NCBI GenBank assembly: GCA_963805715.1
Contig: CAWDVK010000009.1
Location: 682,001-746,000 of the forward strand
From: CAWDVK01 sp963805715
Lineage (GTDB): Bacteria; Actinomycetota; Actinomycetes; Streptosporangiales; Streptosporangiaceae
DNA length: 64,000 nt
Direction of reading: 5' to 3'
In this document: positions 17,269-24,482 of the stretch, in pieces
How the letters are laid out: every line of letters begins with the position of its first letter
Position numbering within the stretch: the stretch's first letter is position 1
Notes under the pieces: generated by a model
The model's input: only the letters and a program-made list of their open reading frames with translations
Databases searched by the model: none
Told to the model about the DNA's origin: nothing
Made by a program: the position numbers and the translations under genes

Positions 17269-17366
17269 GTCCAGCCAGGCCGTCCAGCCAGGCCGTCCAG
17301 CCAGGCCGTCCAGCCAGGCCGTCCAGCCAGGCCGTCCAGCAGGGCCGTCCAGCAGGGCCGTCCAGC
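17269..17366. repeat. 13-bp minisatellite
   Basis: Seven head-to-tail copies of a 13-bp unit plus a partial eighth: five perfect GTCCAGCCAGGCC (17269-17333), two variants GTCCAGCAGGGCC (17334-17359) and GTCCAGC. It occupies part of the 369-nt gap between the acyl-CoA synthetase start and the sulfite-reductase leader peptide. Frames through it are low-complexity and not credible as protein. Copy number is likely variable between strains. The rest of the gap (17165-17268, 17367-17533) shows nothing else recognisable apart from an AT-rich patch, AGAATTAACTTTCTTGG, near 17446. Confidence 0.9.
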
Positions 17367-17533
17367 GCCCGGGCAAGCCGGTTTCCGTATCGGCGGCGGG
17401 CAATGGCCCGGGACACTCGCCGGGAACGGCCCGGCGTTCGGTCACAGAATTAACTTTCTTGGCCGACCCGGCTACCGGGTGTTACTGTCCTGGGAAGAGG
17501 TTCTCGCGCAGCCCAGCCCCCGGAGGCTTTGTC

Positions 17534-17632
17534 GTGACTCGCCCGGCCAGCGGCTACACGCTCCTGCTGGTATGCCGTCGCCACGTCGACCTGCTGCGTG
17601 TGTCCAGCGCCATCTGTCTTCCTTCCTGCTGA
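17534..17632 (+). CDS. Cys-containing leader peptide of the sulfite reductase operon
   Basis: A 32-codon frame with GTG start, preceded by GGAGG (17522-17526) at ideal spacing. The peptide contains CRRHVDLLRVSSAIC, the signature of the small 'putative leader peptide' family found before sulfur-assimilation genes in Actinomycetota, and has three Cys codons (14, 28, 32), the last immediately before the stop. It ends 88 nt before sirA. Known biology: Cys-codon upstream ORFs in mycobacteria sense cysteinyl-tRNA supply through ribosome stalling. Inference: high Cys supply would reduce expression of the operon below. Confidence 0.8.
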   Translation: MTRPASGYTLLLVCRRHVDLLRVSSAICLPSC

Positions 17633-17720
17633 TCTAGCGTTCCGCGCCCGCACCGCTCGCCCGCGACAGGGCAGCAGCTAACGCACGCCCGCACTCCGCC
17701 GCAGCAGAAGGATTTTCCTC

Positions 17721-19358
17721 ATGCCATCGCAGCAGCGCGGCCAGGGCCAGTGGGCCCTCGGCCACCTGGAGCCGCTTAATCCCGCCGAGCGATTCAAGAA
17801 GGACGACAGCGGGCTGAATGTCCGCGACCGCATCATCAGCCGCTACTCCGTCCAGGGCTTCGACTCGATCGATCCCGCCGACCTTCGCGGCCGCTTCCGC
17901 TGGTGGGGCCTCTACACCCAGCGCCGGCCCGGCATCGAGGGCGGTCGCACCGGTGCCCTGGAGGACGCCGAGATCGAGGACTCGTGCTTCATGATGCGGG
18001 TCCGCATCCCCGGCGGGCAGCTGTCCGCGCCGCAGTTGCGCGTGGTGGCCGGGATCGCCAAGGAATACGGCCGCGACCTGGCCGACGTGACCGACCGGCA
18101 GAACGTGCAGTATCACTGGATCCGGATCGAGGACGTCCCGGCCATCTGGGCCCGGCTGGAGGAAGTCGGCCTGTCCAGCCAGGAAGCCTGCGGCGACGTG
18201 CCGCGCAACATCCTCGGCTGCCCGGTGGCCGGGCTGGACGCGACCGAGGTGCTGGATGCCACCGCGGCGCTGCGGGCCACCGAGGCGGTCGCGGCCGGCA
18301 ACCCCGAGTTCGCCAACCTGCCGCGCAAGTTCAAGACGGCCATCTCCGGCTGCTCCTCGCACTGCACCCCGCACGAGGTCAATGACATCTCGTTCGTCGG
18401 CGTTATCGGCCCGGACGGCCAGCCGGGCTTCGACCTGTGGGTGGGCGGCGGCCTGTCCACGAACCCGATGCTGGCCCAGCGGCTCGGCGCGTTCGTCGAG
18501 CCGGACCAGGTGCCCGAGGTCTGGACCGGCGTCACCCGGCTGTTCCGCGACTACGGCTACCGGCGGCTGCGCAGCCGGGCCCGGCTCAAGTTCCTGGTGG
18601 CCGACTGGGGCGCGGAGCGGTTCCGCGAGGTGCTGGAGAAGGAGTACCTCGGCGCGGCACTCCCGGACGGCCCGGCGCCCGCTCCCCCGGCGGCCGGCGC
18701 CCGCGACCACGTCGGCGCGCACCGCCAGCAGGACGGCCGGTACTACGTCGGCGTGACGCCGCACGTCGGGCGCACCTCCGGCACGCAGCTCTGGCAGGTC
18801 GCCGACCTGGCCGAGGAATACGGCTCAGGCCGGGTCACCACCACGACCGAGCAGAAACTGCTGATCCTCGATATTCCAGAACGGAATCTTCCCGAGCTGG
18901 TCGCCGCCCTCACCGCAGCTGACCTGCAGCCAGAGCCCTCCCCATTCCGCCGGGGCACGATGGCCTGCACCGGCCTGGAGTTCTGCAAGCTCGCCATCGT
19001 GGAGACCAAGCAGCGGGCTCGTGACCTGTACGCGGAACTAGACCGGCGGCTGCCCGACTTCGATACCCCCATCACGATCAACGTGAACGGCTGCCCGAAC
19101 TCCTGCGCCCGGTTCCAGCTGGCCGACATCGGGCTGAAGGGCTCCATCGTCGACGGCCAGGAGGGCTTCCAGGTGCACCTGGGCGGGTCGCTGGGCGCGG
19201 ACCCCTCGTTCGGGCGCAAGCTGCGCGGCCTGAAGGTGAGCGCGGACGGGCTGCCTGACTACGTGGAGCGGCTGCTGCGCAACTATCGCGCCGACCGCGC
19301 CGATGGCGAGGCGTTCGCGTCCTGGGTGCGCCGCGCCGACCAGGGACTGCTGTCATGA
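17721..19358 (+). CDS. sirA: ferredoxin-dependent sulfite reductase (assimilatory)
   Basis: Six-electron reduction of sulfite to sulfide for cysteine synthesis, using siroheme coupled to a 4Fe-4S cluster. The cluster/siroheme cysteines are C416 and C422 (ACTGLEFC) and C458 and C462 (NGCPNSC). Y65 (WWGLYTQR) and C157 (QEACGDVPRN) match the Tyr-Cys pair that is covalently linked in M. tuberculosis NirA/SirA. 545 residues, two tandem sulfite-reductase repeats, full length. AAGGA lies 8 nt before the ATG. The gene heads an operon with siroheme synthesis genes and overlaps the next ORF by 4 nt. Probably attenuated by the Cys leader peptide upstream. Nitrite reductase is the alternative, made less likely by the leader. 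Confidence 0.92.
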   Translation: MPSQQRGQGQWALGHLEPLNPAERFKKDDSGLNVRDRIISRYSVQGFDSIDPADLRGRFRWWGLYTQRRPGIEGGRTGALEDAEIEDSCFMMRVRIPGGQLSAPQLRVVAGIAKEYGRDLADVTDRQNVQYHWIRIEDVPAIWARLEEVGLSSQEACGDVPRNILGCPVAGLDATEVLDATAALRATEAVAAGNPEFANLPRKFKTAISGCSSHCTPHEVNDISFVGVIGPDGQPGFDLWVGGGLSTNPMLAQRLGAFVEPDQVPEVWTGVTRLFRDYGYRRLRSRARLKFLVADWGAERFREVLEKEYLGAALPDGPAPAPPAAGARDHVGAHRQQDGRYYVGVTPHVGRTSGTQLWQVADLAEEYGSGRVTTTTEQKLLILDIPERNLPELVAALTAADLQPEPSPFRRGTMACTGLEFCKLAIVETKQRARDLYAELDRRLPDFDTPITINVNGCPNSCARFQLADIGLKGSIVDGQEGFQVHLGGSLGADPSFGRKLRGLKVSADGLPDYVERLLRNYRADRADGEAFASWVRRADQGLLS

Positions 19359-19525
19359 GCGGGGAGCGCCAGGTGCCGTTCTTCTGCCCGTACTGCGGCG
19401 AGGAGGACCTGATGCCCGCCGGGGCCGAGGCCGGAGCCTGGGAGTGCCGGTCCTGCGCCCGCGGCTTCCAGCTGCGGTTCGTCGGGCTGCTGCGACCGCA
19501 GCAGCCCCACCGGGCGGCGTCATGA
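19355..19525 (+). CDS. small zinc-ribbon-like protein (56 aa)
   Basis: A 56-residue protein with two CxxC knuckles, FCPYCG and WECRSC, about 20 residues apart: the layout of a zinc ribbon. It overlaps the sirA stop (ATGA) and its own stop overlaps the start of the siroheme synthase (ATGA), so it is translationally coupled in the middle of the operon. Similar tiny proteins follow sirA in other Actinomycetota; their role is unknown, possibly an accessory for sulfite reductase assembly or metal handling. Confidence 0.75.
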   Translation: MSGERQVPFFCPYCGEEDLMPAGAEAGAWECRSCARGFQLRFVGLLRPQQPHRAAS

Positions 19526-20880
19526 GCCGCTACCCGCTCGCGCTCGACCTGGCCGGGCGGCGGGCGGTGGTGATCGGCGGCGGCGCGGTCGCGATGCGCC
19601 GGGCCGCCGCGCTGCTCGAGGCTGGCGCGCTGGTCAGCGTGGTCGCCCCGGCGGTGCTGCCGGAGCTGGCGGCACTGGACGTGGTGGTGCACCAGCGGCC
19701 CTACCGGCCCGGAGACCTCGGCGGGGCCTGGCTCGCGCACGCGGCCACCAACGACCCCGCGGTGAACGCCGCCGTGGCCGCGGAGGCCGAGCGCAGCCGG
19801 ATCTGGTGCGTCCGCGCCGATGACGCGTCCGCCTCAGCAGCCTGGACCCCGGCGGTTACCCGGCACGGCGATGTCACCGTCGCGGTGACCGCCGGCGGCG
19901 ACCCGCGCCGGTCTCAGCAGCTGCGCGCGGCGATCTCGCTGGCCCTCGCGGACGCCACGCTGCCGCTGCGCCCCCGCCGCGGCGCCAGCGAGAGCAGCGC
20001 CAGCGAGAGCAGCGCCAGCGAGAGCAGCGCCAGCGAGAGCAGCGCCAGCGGGACTGGCGAACGACGTGGATGCGCGGATGCTGCTGATACAGCGACAGCA
20101 GATGCGCATCGACGCGGTGCGAGATCGGGCGGGGGAGCCCCGATGGGCAGCGTGGCGCTGGTGGGCGGCGGACCCGGCGACCCCGGGCTGATCACCGTGC
20201 TCGGCCGCCGGCTGCTGGCGGAGGCCGACGTGGTGGTGACCGACAAGCTGGCGCCGCGAGGCCTGCTGGCCGAGCTTGATCCCGATGTCGAGATCGTGGA
20301 CGCGGGCAAGGCCCCGCACGCGCACAACCTCACCCAGGACGCGATCAACGCCCTGATCGTCAGCCGGGCCCTGGCGGGCCAGCGGGTGGTCCGGCTGAAG
20401 GGCGGCGATCCCTTCGTGTTCGGCCGCGGCGGCGAGGAGGCGCTGGCCTGCGTCCGGGCCGGGGTGCCGTTCCAGGTCGTGCCCGGCGTCACCAGCGCGG
20501 TGGCAGTCCCTGCCTACGCGGGCATCCCGGTCACTCACCGGGGCCTCACCCAGGACTTCGCGGTCGTGTCGGCGCACCTGGATCCGTCCCACCCGGGCGC
20601 TACCGTGGACTGGGAGTCGCTGGCCCGGGGACCGGGAACACTTGTGCTCATGATGGCCGTCGCTCACCTGGAGCAAATCGCCGCCGAACTGGTCAAGCAC
20701 GGCAGATCCGGGGCCACGCCGGTGGCGGTGATCAGCGACGGCACGACCCCGGGGCAGCAGGTGCTGACCTCCACCCTGGGCCAGGTGGCCCAGGACGCGG
20801 CGCGGCGCGGCATCCGGCCGCCAGCCGTCGTGGTGATCGGCGAGGTTGTCCGGCTTCGTGACCTGCTGAGCGCCGCATGA
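19522..20880 (+). CDS. cobA: bifunctional siroheme synthase (precorrin-2 dehydrogenase + uroporphyrinogen-III C-methyltransferase)
   Basis: Two domains. Residues 1 to about 150: NAD-binding precorrin-2 dehydrogenase (VIGGGAVAMRR near residue 18, then ATNDPAVN). Residues about 210-452: S-adenosylmethionine-dependent uroporphyrinogen-III methyltransferase (GGGPGDPGLITV, LKGGDPFVFGRGGEE, VVPGVTSAVAVPAYAGIP, THRGL). Together they make sirohydrochlorin for siroheme, the cofactor of SirA. The linker holds four copies of the pentapeptide SESSA from a 15-bp repeat, unlike CysG of enterobacteria, where the linker is short. ATGA overlaps at both ends couple it to its neighbours. Confidence 0.92.
   Translation: MSRYPLALDLAGRRAVVIGGGAVAMRRAAALLEAGALVSVVAPAVLPELAALDVVVHQRPYRPGDLGGAWLAHAATNDPAVNAAVAAEAERSRIWCVRADDASASAAWTPAVTRHGDVTVAVTAGGDPRRSQQLRAAISLALADATLPLRPRRGASESSASESSASESSASESSASGTGERRGCADAADTATADAHRRGARSGGGAPMGSVALVGGGPGDPGLITVLGRRLLAEADVVVTDKLAPRGLLAELDPDVEIVDAGKAPHAHNLTQDAINALIVSRALAGQRVVRLKGGDPFVFGRGGEEALACVRAGVPFQVVPGVTSAVAVPAYAGIPVTHRGLTQDFAVVSAHLDPSHPGATVDWESLARGPGTLVLMMAVAHLEQIAAELVKHGRSGATPVAVISDGTTPGQQVLTSTLGQVAQDAARRGIRPPAVVVIGEVVRLRDLLSAA
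19981..20052. repeat. in-frame 15-bp minisatellite in the siroheme synthase linker
   Basis: Four 15-bp units of AGCGCCAGCGAGAGC (the first differing by one base) and a partial fifth, encoding SESSA repeats between the two enzyme domains. One of several 15-bp-period arrays in this window. Confidence 0.92.
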
Positions 20881-21575
20881 GCAAGCCGGTCCTGCTGGCC
20901 GTCGCGCACGGCAGCAAGCACCCCGAGGCACGGGAGACCGTCAGCCAGCTTGCCCGCCAGGTCACCCGGCTCGCGCCGGTGCTGGACGTGCAGGTCGCCT
21001 ACGTCCAGGACAGCGAGCCGTCCCTGGCTGCTGGCCTCGCCGCGGCCGGGACCAGCGTGGTCATCGTCCCGCTGCTGCTGTCCACCGGGTACCACCTGAC
21101 GACCCACATCGCCGATGCGGCCTCGGCGGCCGGCGTCGCAGTGGCACCGCCGCTCGGACCCGACCAGCTGCTGGTGACCGCGCTGGCCGGGCGGCTGGCC
21201 GAGACCGGCGTCCCGGCCGGCACCCCGGTCGTGCTGGCCGCCGCCGGCTCGGCCGACCCGCTGGCGGCTGCGGACGTCCGGCGGCAGGCGGACCTGCTGG
21301 CTGAGCTGCTGGACGTGCCGGTGGTCGCGGCGTTCGCGACCGCGGGCACGCCCACGGTGGACGAGGCCGTGGCGGAGCTGAATGTCCGGACCGGCGGGCC
21401 CGTAGCCGTCGCCACGTACCTGCTGGCTCCCGGCCGTTTCCACGAGCGGCTGCGGAAGACGGCGGCCACCTGGGTCACCCGGCCCCTGGGCGGCCACCCC
21501 GCCGTGGCCGGCCTGGTCATTGACCGCTACCGGGTAGCCGCGGCGTCAGCCCGGGTCACCGCGGCTACCCGGTGA
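20877..21575 (+). CDS. sirohydrochlorin chelatase (CbiX/SirB type)
   Basis: Inserts Fe2+ into sirohydrochlorin to complete siroheme. The chain has the class II chelatase layout: VAHGSKHPEA at the N-terminus with the metal-binding His, VPLLLSTGYHLTTHI with the second and third His, and an internal repeat (PVVLAAAGSAD) suggesting a two-lobed SirB of 232 residues. It overlaps the siroheme synthase stop by 4 nt and ends the operon. A cobalt-specific role (CbiX) cannot be excluded, but the company of sirA argues for iron. Confidence 0.88.
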   Translation: MSKPVLLAVAHGSKHPEARETVSQLARQVTRLAPVLDVQVAYVQDSEPSLAAGLAAAGTSVVIVPLLLSTGYHLTTHIADAASAAGVAVAPPLGPDQLLVTALAGRLAETGVPAGTPVVLAAAGSADPLAAADVRRQADLLAELLDVPVVAAFATAGTPTVDEAVAELNVRTGGPVAVATYLLAPGRFHERLRKTAATWVTRPLGGHPAVAGLVIDRYRVAAASARVTAATR

Positions 21576-21624
21576 CCGCACGAGCTGCCGACGGGGCCGG
21601 GCTACGCCGCCCGGCCGGGAGCCG

Positions 21625-22407
21625 TCACGATCCCATCATCATCGGGCGCATGGCGTGCAGGCCAGGGGCCAGCCACGGCAGCCAGATCGTCGCCACGGCC
21701 AGGCCGATGGCCGCGAGGCCGGCCAGGCGCCCCGCCGCGGGCCCGCGCGCCCAGGCCTTCTCGGCCAGGATGAAGGCGGCGAGGCCGACCATGGCCAGGA
21801 CATTCATCACGCCGACCGCGATCAGCAGCGCCATCAGGGCCCAGCAGCAGCCGAGGCAGTAGGCGCCGTGGTGCGCGCCGACGCGCAGGTCACGGCTGCG
21901 TCCCCGGAATGAGCCATAGCGCAGCAGCAGCCCGAACGGTGACCGGCAGTGCGCGAGACAGCGGTCCTTGAGGCTGGTCAGCTGATAGACGCCGCAGCTA
22001 GCGAAGATCGCGACCGCGGCCCAGTGCGCCGCGCCCGGATGGCTGCCGTCCAGCCAGCCCGCCAGCCGCGCGAGGCCATAGGCCGGCAGGCCGGCCACCG
22101 CCCAGACCGCCAGGTAGCCAGTGACCAGCCCGCCCAGCCGCATCGGGCGGCGAGCGCCCATCGACCTGACGTACAGCGAGGCAGTCGGCGCGACGGACGG
22201 CAGCATCATCGCCGCCATCATCAAGGTCCAGACGGCGACGAACAACAGGAAGCTGAGTCCCATCGTGCCGCTCATGCCGGTCATCCCGCGCGCGACCGCC
22301 AGGGTGGCGGCCCACGCCGCGGCCGCCACTACCAGCAGGGCCACGGTCTCACCCCTGGCCAGCTGCCGGAGCGGCAAGGCCGCCGGCTGCTGCGCCGTGC
22401 CGCTCAT
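21625..22407 (-). CDS. DUF2182 integral membrane protein
   Basis: About six to seven hydrophobic helices in 260 residues, with the DUF2182 hallmarks: MLPSVAPTASLY in helix 3, ASCGVYQLTSLKDRCLAHCRSPFG in the middle and GAHHGAYCLGCCWALMALL. The paired Cys/His residues in membrane or loop positions look like a metal site; the family is called a predicted metal-binding membrane protein. It starts 3 nt after the stop of the DUF1326 gene, a pairing seen widely in bacteria, so the two very likely act together. Function unknown; copper or haem handling has been suggested only by composition. Confidence 0.85.
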   Translation of the reverse strand: MSGTAQQPAALPLRQLARGETVALLVVAAAAWAATLAVARGMTGMSGTMGLSFLLFVAVWTLMMAAMMLPSVAPTASLYVRSMGARRPMRLGGLVTGYLAVWAVAGLPAYGLARLAGWLDGSHPGAAHWAAVAIFASCGVYQLTSLKDRCLAHCRSPFGLLLRYGSFRGRSRDLRVGAHHGAYCLGCCWALMALLIAVGVMNVLAMVGLAAFILAEKAWARGPAAGRLAGLAAIGLAVATIWLPWLAPGLHAMRPMMMGS

Positions 22408-22410
22408 CGC

Positions 22411-23013
22411 CTATCCGGCCCAGGAGAAGGGCGCGGAGAACCCGCTTTGCCCCTCTCGGCCCCATTCGATCCCGAACGTGGACAGGTGCGCGGAACTCGC
22501 CGGGGCCACGGTCAGCGTCGTATTCGATGGGTGCAGGACGTTCGCGAGCCGCACCGGCTCCCCGCCCTGCAGCGCCACGAAGTCCTCGACTCCAACGTCA
22601 ATGGCGTCGCCGATCCGGACGTGGTGACCGGTCCCGTCCTCGTCGTACTCGATCCTGGCCCGCTCCACGCCGAGCAGCTCGCCAATCAGCGGGCCGAGCA
22701 TGGCGGGCGGCCCGCCGAGCTGACCGCTCAGCACCGTGCCCAGCTTCTCCGCCTGGCTGGCAGAGGCGGAATCATCGAGGAAGATCCCGACTCGCCAGTT
22801 GCCGTCGGCCATCACCGGCGGGGTATCGAGGAACAAGGCAAAGCTGAGGCCGCTGACATCGACCCCGTCGATCTCGCCTGCCGCGACGTGATAGGCCAGC
22901 AGGGCCCGGCAGCGGTCAAGCGTCGCCCTGGCGCTGAACGCCGACCAGGTGCAGGGGCACACCGCATCGCAGGAACAGGACTCGAAGTACGTTCCCTCCA
23001 ACCGCCATGCCAT
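22411..23013 (-). CDS. DUF1326 domain protein
   Basis: Cytosolic, 200 residues, beginning MAWRLEGTYFESCSCDAVCPC, the Cys-rich N-terminal signature (CSC-x3-CPC) of DUF1326, then a beta-rich body. The three clustered Cys groups suggest a metal or iron-sulfur site. It is the first gene of a two-gene operon with DUF2182. No regulator is attached. Function is not known for the family; the conserved coupling to a membrane protein with Cys/His motifs suggests a shared metal-linked task. Confidence 0.85.
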   Translation of the reverse strand: MAWRLEGTYFESCSCDAVCPCTWSAFSARATLDRCRALLAYHVAAGEIDGVDVSGLSFALFLDTPPVMADGNWRVGIFLDDSASASQAEKLGTVLSGQLGGPPAMLGPLIGELLGVERARIEYDEDGTGHHVRIGDAIDVGVEDFVALQGGEPVRLANVLHPSNTTLTVAPASSAHLSTFGIEWGREGQSGFSAPFSWAG

Positions 23014-23101
23014 CGTGACCTCCCGCCGCCAGCGTGCTGTCGCCGCTAAGCGTGATACTCCGCGGACCTGTTGTCAACGGAATGCCTCGGGCGGCAGAGA
23101 G

Positions 23102-23827
23102 TCAGCGGACGGCGGCACGTTCCTCGATGAGACCGTAGGCGATCGCCTCATCGACGGTGAGGAAGCGCTTGCGGCCGGCGTCAGCCCGGATGTCGTCGAC
23201 CTCGCCTCCGGTGGTCTCGGCGATACGCTCCCAGAGCGCATCAGCCATCGCCCGCAGCTGCTCTTCCTGCGCCGCGATCGCCGTGACGGTGCCGTCGTAG
23301 CTCGTGGCGGGCTCGGACAGCTCGAACACGGCATTCGGATAAGCCCGGCGGTGGCGGCACGCGGCCAGCACGCCAAGGGCTGGCCCGCTGATCCGGCCCG
23401 CCGCGTAGGCGAGCACCGGGACGCGCAGGGTTTCCACTACGCCGATGACGGTCAGCGCCGCAGGCAGCTCGGCGCCCAGGCCCTGCAGCTCCAGCCGGAT
23501 GGGGCCATCGCCCTCGGCATCCAGCGTCAGCAGCTGGGCGCACAGCCGGGTTGCTGCCTCGTCGTCGAGGTGACCGTGCGCGATCACGATCCGCTGATCG
23601 AGCAGCCGCTCGTAGACGCGACCTGGCCACTGGCCGGGATCCGCCCAGATCCGCACTGGCGGCATGACCGGGGGCGGCGGGGGCGGAGCCGGGCGCCCCG
23701 GCCGGCCGGGTACCTCCGGCGGACCGGGCAGCTCGGCCGGGCCGGATGGCTCGGGCGACCCTGGCAGCTCTGGCGGGAACTGGCCCCGCGGCCCGCGCGG
23801 GAGCGAGCCGGTCACTCGCGGCGTCAC
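23102..23827 (-). CDS. ClpP-fold protein without catalytic triad
   Basis: Residues 1-57 are a Pro-rich, disordered extension; about 70-240 follow the ClpP/crotonase fold with strong similarity to ClpP near VPVLAYAAGRISG, RRAYPNAVFELSEP and FLTVDEAIAYGLIEE. Aligning by hand with ClpP, the nucleophile Ser is G148, the His is S171 and the Asp is K220, so all three catalytic positions are lost. It should be inactive as a peptidase but could still assemble or bind ClpP partners. GTG 23827 is chosen because GAGGAG lies 7 nt upstream. It follows the XRE regulator gene by 41 nt on the same strand. Known ClpP-like inactive subunits (ClpR type) are the precedent. Confidence 0.72.
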   Translation of the reverse strand: MTPRVTGSLPRGPRGQFPPELPGSPEPSGPAELPGPPEVPGRPGRPAPPPPPPVMPPVRIWADPGQWPGRVYERLLDQRIVIAHGHLDDEAATRLCAQLLTLDAEGDGPIRLELQGLGAELPAALTVIGVVETLRVPVLAYAAGRISGPALGVLAACRHRRAYPNAVFELSEPATSYDGTVTAIAAQEEQLRAMADALWERIAETTGGEVDDIRADAGRKRFLTVDEAIAYGLIEERAAVR

Positions 23828-23868
23828 GTCGGTTCTCCTCACTGCGGCCTGCCCGGCCGCTCTGCTCG

Positions 23869-24249
23869 CTACGGGCTGCCGGGCTGCTCCGCTCGCTGCA
23901 GGCTGCCCGGCCGCGCTGCTCGCTGCGGGCTGCCCGGCCGCTCTGCTCGCTGCAGGCTGCCCGGCGTCCTGTCTTCCAGCCGCCAGGTGATCTCGCTGCC
24001 GACTGCAGCGGCATACCGCTCGAGCGTCGAGGCGCGCACATCCGCCTCGCCCGCCTCCAGCCTGGCCACCGCCGACTGTGACGTGCCCATCCGGGCCGCG
24101 ATCTCCGTCTGCGACAGGCCGGCCGCCTGACGCTGCTCCGCGAGCTCGGCCACCAGGCTGCGGCGCTGCCGGTTCATCCGCCGCAGCGCCATCTCCCGGA
24201 ACCCGGGCAGCAGCGGCAGCTCGCCAGGATCGGCCTGCTCCTCGCCCAT
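23869..24249 (-). CDS. XRE-family HTH regulator with repeat tail
   Basis: A central HTH (LSQTEIAARMGTSQSAVARLEAGEADVRASTLERYAAAVG) typical of HigA-like XRE proteins, followed by a low-complexity tail of 9-residue repeats PGSLQRAER/PGSPQRAAR encoded by a 27-bp tandem repeat. ATG 24249 is preferred over TTG 24285 because the TTG lies inside the -35 box of the promoter read on this strand; the ATG then sits 7 nt after the -10, allowing a leaderless mRNA. Dyads over the promoter suggest self-repression. The ClpP-like gene follows on the same strand. It could be the antitoxin-type partner of an unrecognised system; no toxin is seen. Confidence 0.75.
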   Translation of the reverse strand: MGEEQADPGELPLLPGFREMALRRMNRQRRSLVAELAEQRQAAGLSQTEIAARMGTSQSAVARLEAGEADVRASTLERYAAAVGSEITWRLEDRTPGSLQRAERPGSPQRAARPGSLQRAEQPGSP

Positions 24250-24256
24250 ATCTGCA

Positions 24257-24295
24257 AAGGTATCTCTCTTAGGAGATCTCGCCAACGAGATATCG
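24257..24295 (-). promoter_or_regulatory. promoter with overlapping operator dyads for the XRE/ClpP-like pair
   Basis: On the minus strand TTGGCG (24285-24280), a 17-nt spacer and TACCTT (24262-24257; TANNNT) make a good promoter. Overlapping it are a perfect TCTCG-N4-CGAGA dyad (about 24278-24291) and an imperfect ATCTCT/GGAGAT dyad (about 24262-24277). The mix of GAGAT/ATCTC half-sites looks like an operator for the adjacent XRE protein. Confidence 0.55.
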
Positions 24296-24482
24296 CCCTC
24301 AGCGAAATGCGCCGCCGACGCCGCTGCTGCTGCTGCCGGGAAGGGCGGTCGCCCGGGGGACTATCACCGGCCACCGACAGGCCAGCACCGGCGCCCCGGC
24401 CGGCTGCGCGACGCGATGGCGACGCAAGCCTGCTAGCAGGCTGGCGGACGGTTCTGTCGGCGGGACGAGGCAGGATGGGAGG

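Noticed and set aside
17269..17366. CRISPR array
   Set aside because: 13-bp units are contiguous with no unique spacers and no cas genes are present; it is a minisatellite.
23102..23827. Active ClpP protease
   Set aside because: All three catalytic positions are substituted in the hand alignment, although the fold similarity is clear.
24249..24285. TTG start at 24285 for the XRE regulator
   Set aside because: The TTG is part of a good -35 box on the same strand and the added 12 residues are unconserved; ATG 24249 fits better.
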